From Lepidostoma basale (Eukaryota > Arthropoda > Insecta > Trichoptera > Lepidostomatidae): a stretch of DNA of 64,000 nt. Positions 60,257 through 64,000 of the stretch are shown here, piece by piece. The stretch's first letter is position 1. Every line of letters starts with the position of its first letter. Location: NCBI GenBank assembly GCA_022606425.2, contig JAHDVF020000208.1:1784501-1848500 (forward strand), written 5' to 3'. The notes under the pieces are model-generated. The model saw only the letters and a program-made list of their open reading frames with translations. It searched no databases and was not told where the DNA came from. A program made the position numbers and the translations under genes.

Positions 60257-60547
60257 AACAAGAGTGATTTGAATGGGAATCTGACTGATATCTCTCTAAA
60301 ACTTAATCAAGATAACGTGGATGCTTTTGCGAACACTTTGAGCGGTTACGAACTCCCGAAGGAAAATCTGACGACGTCGTTTAACTCACTCACAATTGGG
60401 GCCACGAATATTAACGGTGCTGAGAAAAAGGCGATTTTCGGTGCGAAGGAGTCCCCCGTGTCCAATAATCTGCTGAGCGTGTGCCCCCCCGGCGCCACTA
60501 ACACTTTCAAAAGGGTTATCCCTCCCCACATGGGAGGCAACTACAAG
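60257..60547 (+). CDS. Zasp52: Zasp exon 9: linker
   Basis: The acceptor is CCAATTTTCAG. In phase 0 it encodes 97 codons: NKSDLNGNLTDISLKLNQDN, then VDAFANTLSGYELPKENLTT, SFNSLTIGATNINGAEKKAI and a final FKRVIPPHMGGNYK before donor GTATGT, phase 0. The composition is polar and rich in Asn, Leu and Thr, consistent with linker sequence. It has no recognisable domain. Two minus-strand frames over the same span are shadows. Confidence 0.88.
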
Positions 60548-60809
60548 GTATGTCCGCCTTCTATGCCCCAACAATACTGTCTTCTCAAATATCTTTTGGG
60601 GAAAACCTAATGGTTCAACATAGCAACTTCACAGTACTTTTGTAATCAGGAGACAAATAACAATCAACCTTCTTAATTATCAGTGATAATGAAAAAACTA
60701 TTACGAATTTAAATTGCACTATAATTTAGTATCTTATCACATGTTTTTTTTTAAATAAAAATGTATATTTAGCATAGCGATTAATGCATAATGTTATGTG
60801 TCACGACAG

Positions 60810-60981
60810 CCAAGCAGCAACATCTCAGGACCGCGGCCATTCGGGGCCCCCGTGTCGCCGGCGATGCACTCGCCTGTTTCCTCTCTGTCTCCTCGCTCGG
60901 TCCCTACCGCTCCACTGTCGCCCGCCTCTCCGGCCCTGACGCGCCCGTCCCAGCAGCTTCCCGCTCCGGCTTCCATCACAG
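60810..60981 (+). CDS. Zasp52: Zasp exon 10: serine/proline-rich linker
   Basis: The acceptor is TGTCACGACAG. In phase 0 it encodes PSSNISGPRPFGAPVSPAM, then HSPVSSLSPRSVPTAPLSP and ASPALTRPSQQLPAPASIT, and one base of the next codon before donor GTAAAC. Repeated SP and PxSP steps are possible sites for proline-directed kinases (inference from the motif only). The exon ends in phase 1, which three downstream candidates can accept: exon 11 at 63821, and possible terminal exons at 62371 and 62897. An overlapping minus-strand frame is a shadow. Confidence 0.88.
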
Positions 60982-61574
60982 GTAAACATGTTACCTTTGC
61001 ACTCACCCCCAGGGTACTTCTGGTCTAATCATCGAAACATAACATTTGAAAAAGTTTTATATTGAATTGTACATGTGTGGAAATTAACTTATTCAAATAT
61101 ATACAATTAATCATCTCTTTTTATTAAACGGTAAATATTAAGCTAAAGATATTGATGCAGATTATTCAATTTCTAGGACTGCTATTTTATTTTATAATTA
61201 TTTTGACTTGACCCATTGCTTTTAATTTTATTGCAACATCTCATAAATGTTGTGGTGTTGGTACCAAAACCGGATGAGAAAAGGAAATATAAAGGGAATA
61301 TATATTTCTTTGAAGAATTTTCAATTGACTTCTAATAGCGATTTCTTCTTTACAAAGAACGAATGAGTTCTTTTGAAGAATAAAGCTGTCACATTATTTT
61401 CAAAATGTTAATAGATTTAAATGGTTATTATATAACAAAGTTAATAAAAAATTGTGTATTTAGGGCCGCTGTTTTCTAAATAAAAATAGTCGTCATCTAA
61501 TAACACACTTCATTGATAAGACCGGTCCCTTTCGATTCGATTTAAGAGTTTTCCCAAATATTGTTTTTATATAA

Positions 61575-61716
61575 TAATTAAATAAAACAATTTATTTTTA
61601 TTAACTACTTCCAATTGTCGTCTTTATTTTGACAGCGAGCCTGGCGAAACTGGTCGTTGTTAAAATGAATAAAAAAGTGGAAGTTGTTAGTCAAAATACA
61701 TTGTTTTATTTAATTA
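61575..61716. repeat. Complete foldback of the AAACTGGTCG family
   Basis: The left arm TAATTAAATAAAAC ... ACTTCCAATTGTCG is matched by the diverged reverse complement ending GTTTTATTTAATTA. The centre holds GCGAGCCTGGCGAAACTGG. This shows that the arms at 35573 and 42060 come from the same foldback type. Confidence 0.7.
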
Positions 61717-62370
61717 TAATTTAAAATGATCTTCCATGTTGAATGTTGAAAATGTTCTTATGTTTCACTAAGGCCCAATTTTAAGTTAACATAAAATATG
61801 CTATATCTGTTAAAAAAAAACACAATAATCATTTTTTGATATAAATATAATATGTATTTCAAATCCCTAAGAGAAAATAAACAAAATTATTATTTTTTAA
61901 ATTCAGTTCTGAAAGGGTTAATACTCTGTTGTTATTTTTTTCACGTTTCTTTTAGCATAATTCTTAATTTTTCTTTTTTATATTATTTCTGTAAACATGT
62001 ATTATTCTGAATATGCAATATTTAACATATCCTTTTTCCAATATACAAATGAAAAAGGAATCCACTAGCTTATATTTTGTGTTTAATTTTATATATACTA
62101 ATATACTCCATTGTACTATTGACATGCTTACATGTCCATGCATCACAAGATCATCTGCCGCGCATAATTTTCATGTAAAATGTGTTACATGAAAATTACA
62201 ACATTTTTACTTTAGTGTAATCAATTCACACAACCAATTTTACACCAAGTTCATGAAACACATACAAGACAATTTGTTACAAACATGTCTATATAATACA
62301 TAATACATATTATGTATTATCAAATTTCAAATATAAGCAGGATTCTACTTATTTGTCTTTGTTGTCACAG

Positions 62371-62477
62371 GTAAAACGTCTAATAAATTTCTTTATTTTA
62401 AATGCAATATCCAACTGTTCATTATTACTCTAAATCTTAAATTGCCTTTCTCTCCCTTTCAAAGTATGAAAAATTAA
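62371..62477 (+). other. Possible terminal exon or ratchet splice site
   Basis: A strong acceptor (GTCTTTGTTGTCACAG) is followed at once by GTAAAA, so the site reads as acceptor and donor back to back, like a recursive splice site. If used as an exon in the phase left by exon 10, it would encode GKTSNKF and about 28 more AT-rich codons to a stop at 62475, with AATAAA at 62501. The later codons look like intron. Confidence 0.25.
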
Positions 62478-62896
62478 ATTATGTATTTAGCAATTAATTC
62501 AATAAATTCTCAAGCTGTTTGCCTACCGAGTAAGCGAATGTGTGATCCGTGAGCATTTCTTTATTCTTATTATTATATTATATAATTATATTAATTTGGC
62601 TTCAGTGATTATTATGTAGATAAACATATATATATTATGTTTTGTACATTACAAAATTTTGTTTTTGGAGCTTATTTAAATATTGTTTTCTTCAGGGCAG
62701 AAAATGACAAGAGGGATAATTACACTCCCAATACCTCGCACTTCACATCACACTCCTTATTTATAATGTACACATTAATTTTAGGTCAATTTTCGACATT
62801 CAAAGCGGCAACACCTTTTAAAGGTAAATGGAAGGATATGAGTGAAATAATTTGTAAATAGAAGTTGTCAAAAATTCTTCTCCAAACTCGTTTCAG

Positions 62897-62994
62897 GCGC
62901 CTTGGACCATCTACCAATTTGTGTAATACTTTACACGCCGTATGGTACAGGGCTGCGGGGACACAGCAATCTGTCCTATAATGACATCGCTTGA
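62897..62994 (+). CDS. Zasp52: Candidate alternative terminal exon of Zasp
   Basis: The acceptor is AACTCGTTTCAG. In the phase left by exon 10 it encodes GALDHLPICVILYTPYGTG, then LRGHSNLSYNDIA and a stop (62992-62994). A poly(A) signal AATAAA lies at 63175-63180. The sequence is more G+C-rich than the intron around it. If used, it would end the protein after LIM1 and the linkers, without the later LIM domains. Short isoforms lacking C-terminal LIM domains are known in this family. No domain is recognisable in the 32 residues, and the stretch could instead be a repeat; a reverse-strand frame over it has no known match either. Confidence 0.4.
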
Positions 62995-63174
62995 AATACA
63001 AGCTTAAATCGACTTATATTAATTTATTGTTTTTTTTTTTCTTTTTCTTTCTCTTTCAATTCCTTTCACCTCTCGATCGATGTGTTAATAATTGTGTATA
63101 GCTTAATAATTGATTGGAACAATCCTTTATCCAAAAATGCTTTTTTTGTTCAGCTAGGTTTTCTTTTTTCTCCA

Positions 63175-63180
63175 AATAAA
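63175..63180 (+). terminator. Candidate poly(A) signal
   Basis: AATAAA about 180 bases after the stop of the candidate terminal exon. In AT-rich DNA this hexamer is common, so it supports that exon only weakly. Confidence 0.3.
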
Positions 63181-63820
63181 GTCCTATCAAGTTTATGGAA
63201 GAATTTTTATTATTATTTTTCAAGTTTTTAAGCTTAAGACGTCATAATAAAATGGCTGCTCTACTCACATTATTATTAAATCTAATATTTTAACATAAGG
63301 TAAATTATACGTAGTTTAAGAGTTAATTTTAAAGATATGGCGCATGATTGTACCAAAAGTTTTATTTCACGTGAGAAACGAAACGCATCTATGATTTTTA
63401 TTTTGAAGATCACAGATGTCACTCAATGTGCTCGTCTCATGTAATAAAAGAGTAATCTGTGTATTAAAACAGGAACTACAGAAAATCTAAGCCTTTACTA
63501 GTCCTACGTCAAGTATGTTTATTTACTAATAGTATTATATGTAATAATAAATATATTAATAATAATATAGCTGCAACATTGCCCTGATACAATATTTTCT
63601 TTAGTTCCGCAGTCATCTGTAAGATAAATCCAGTTCACAATGCCTAGAAATTAATATTTCTGTAGCCGAGGCTTAATATTCTCAAAACTAATTTAATTAT
63701 TTGGTGCTATTTTCCGACCCAATCCTCGTCTCCTCTAACTAACACCAACTCGTGTGTTTATTTCTCGCATCTGATTAATTAATTAATCGTACTATTAAAA
63801 TTAACTAAACACTAACAAAG

Positions 63821-64000
63821 TAAAAAGTGTTAAAAACATTGTTTGGCCTCCCAAAAACATCCCCGATGACGAAGAGTCTCAAGATGTGCCTGATGAAACA
63901 AGCCTTCCCTCCCAGACTGTCCCATCCTGCGCCACTCCACCCCCTAAGCCCTACCGCACCGAACCCGCTCCTCAGATGCCCGCTCCGTGGCTCGCCAAAG
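63821..64000 (+). CDS. Zasp52: Zasp exon 11 (partial): proline-rich linker
   Basis: The acceptor CACTAACAAAG at 63820 lacks a pyrimidine tract, but it is the site in the phase left by exon 10; the next AG, at 63826, would break the frame. It encodes VKSVKNIVWPPKNIPDDEES, then QDVPDETSLPSQTVPSCATP and PPKPYRTEPAPQMPAPWLAK, and runs off the window. An in-frame stop at 63802 limits how far upstream it could begin. The exon is a disordered, proline-rich and partly acidic linker, expected before the C-terminal LIM domains. Confidence 0.75.

Larger units (their letters stand above)
60982..63820 (+). other. Intron 10 with candidate terminal exons and hairpins
   Basis: Contains a foldback element (61575-61716), a 13-bp hairpin with arms at 62166 and 62185 (AATTTTCATGTAA and its complement), a second palindromic stretch around 62300, and two acceptor sites that open short frames in the phase left by exon 10. 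Confidence 0.7.

Noticed and set aside
60346..61006. Minus-strand frames over exons 9 and 10
   Set aside because: Antisense shadows of the coding exons, with no domain.
63824..63840. Alternative acceptor at 63827 for exon 11
   Set aside because: It would require phase 2, but exon 10 ends in phase 1; the acceptor at 63820 keeps the frame.
1..64000. CRISPR array, prophage, operon or defence system
   Set aside because: Spliced exons, tRNA-derived SINEs and LINEs show animal DNA; no evenly spaced repeats with unique spacers or clustered bacterial-type genes were seen.

Overview
This is a 64 kb piece of an AT-rich insect genome, with no bacterial features. It is most likely lepidopteran. That assignment is an inference from the AT-rich introns, the tRNA-derived SINEs, the RTE-like retrotransposons and the many small foldback repeats. 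The basic type, an arthropod muscle gene, is firm.

The window holds one recognisable protein-coding gene, on the + strand: an orthologue of the Z-disc PDZ-LIM protein Zasp52 (ALP/Enigma/Cypher family). Its exons were found by homology and checked by splice phase. They are: exon 1 (9643-9748, start codon and first half of the PDZ domain); exon 2 (50806-50957, second half of the PDZ); exon 3 (52122-52290, linker); exon 4 (53848-53981, ZM motif); exon 5 (54590-54681); exons 6 and 6' (56524-56668 and 57106-57418, two alternative exons that each supply the first zinc-ligand pair of LIM1); exon 7 (58958-59143, rest of LIM1); linker exons 8, 9 and 10; and exon 11, which starts at 63821 and runs off the end. 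All junctions share one reading frame. The remaining LIM domains and the C-terminus should lie beyond base 64000. An acceptor just before the start codon means at least one noncoding 5' exon lies upstream; it was not located.

Region by region: 1-9642 is upstream or 5'-intron DNA with degraded retroelements and one SINE. 9749-50805 is a single 41 kb intron that cuts the PDZ domain in two. It carries many RTE-like 3' fragments ending in (GTTA)n, tRNA-derived SINEs, foldback elements and MITEs, several GC-rich islands, and two candidate internal promoters or first exons (about 27924 and 33398). 50806-64000 is exon-dense, with more repeats in the introns and a candidate early-termination exon (62897-62994) followed by a poly(A) signal.

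The gene makes a scaffold: the PDZ and ZM parts bind alpha-actinin at the Z-disc, and the LIM domains and proline-rich linkers recruit other partners. The most informative points are the two alternative LIM1 half-domain exons, the alternative 3' ends, the candidate internal promoters, and a nested insertion of a retroelement into a foldback element with a visible target-site duplication. I found no sign of an immune system, gene cluster or other previously unknown system. Most short ORFs in the introns are chance or transposon remnants.
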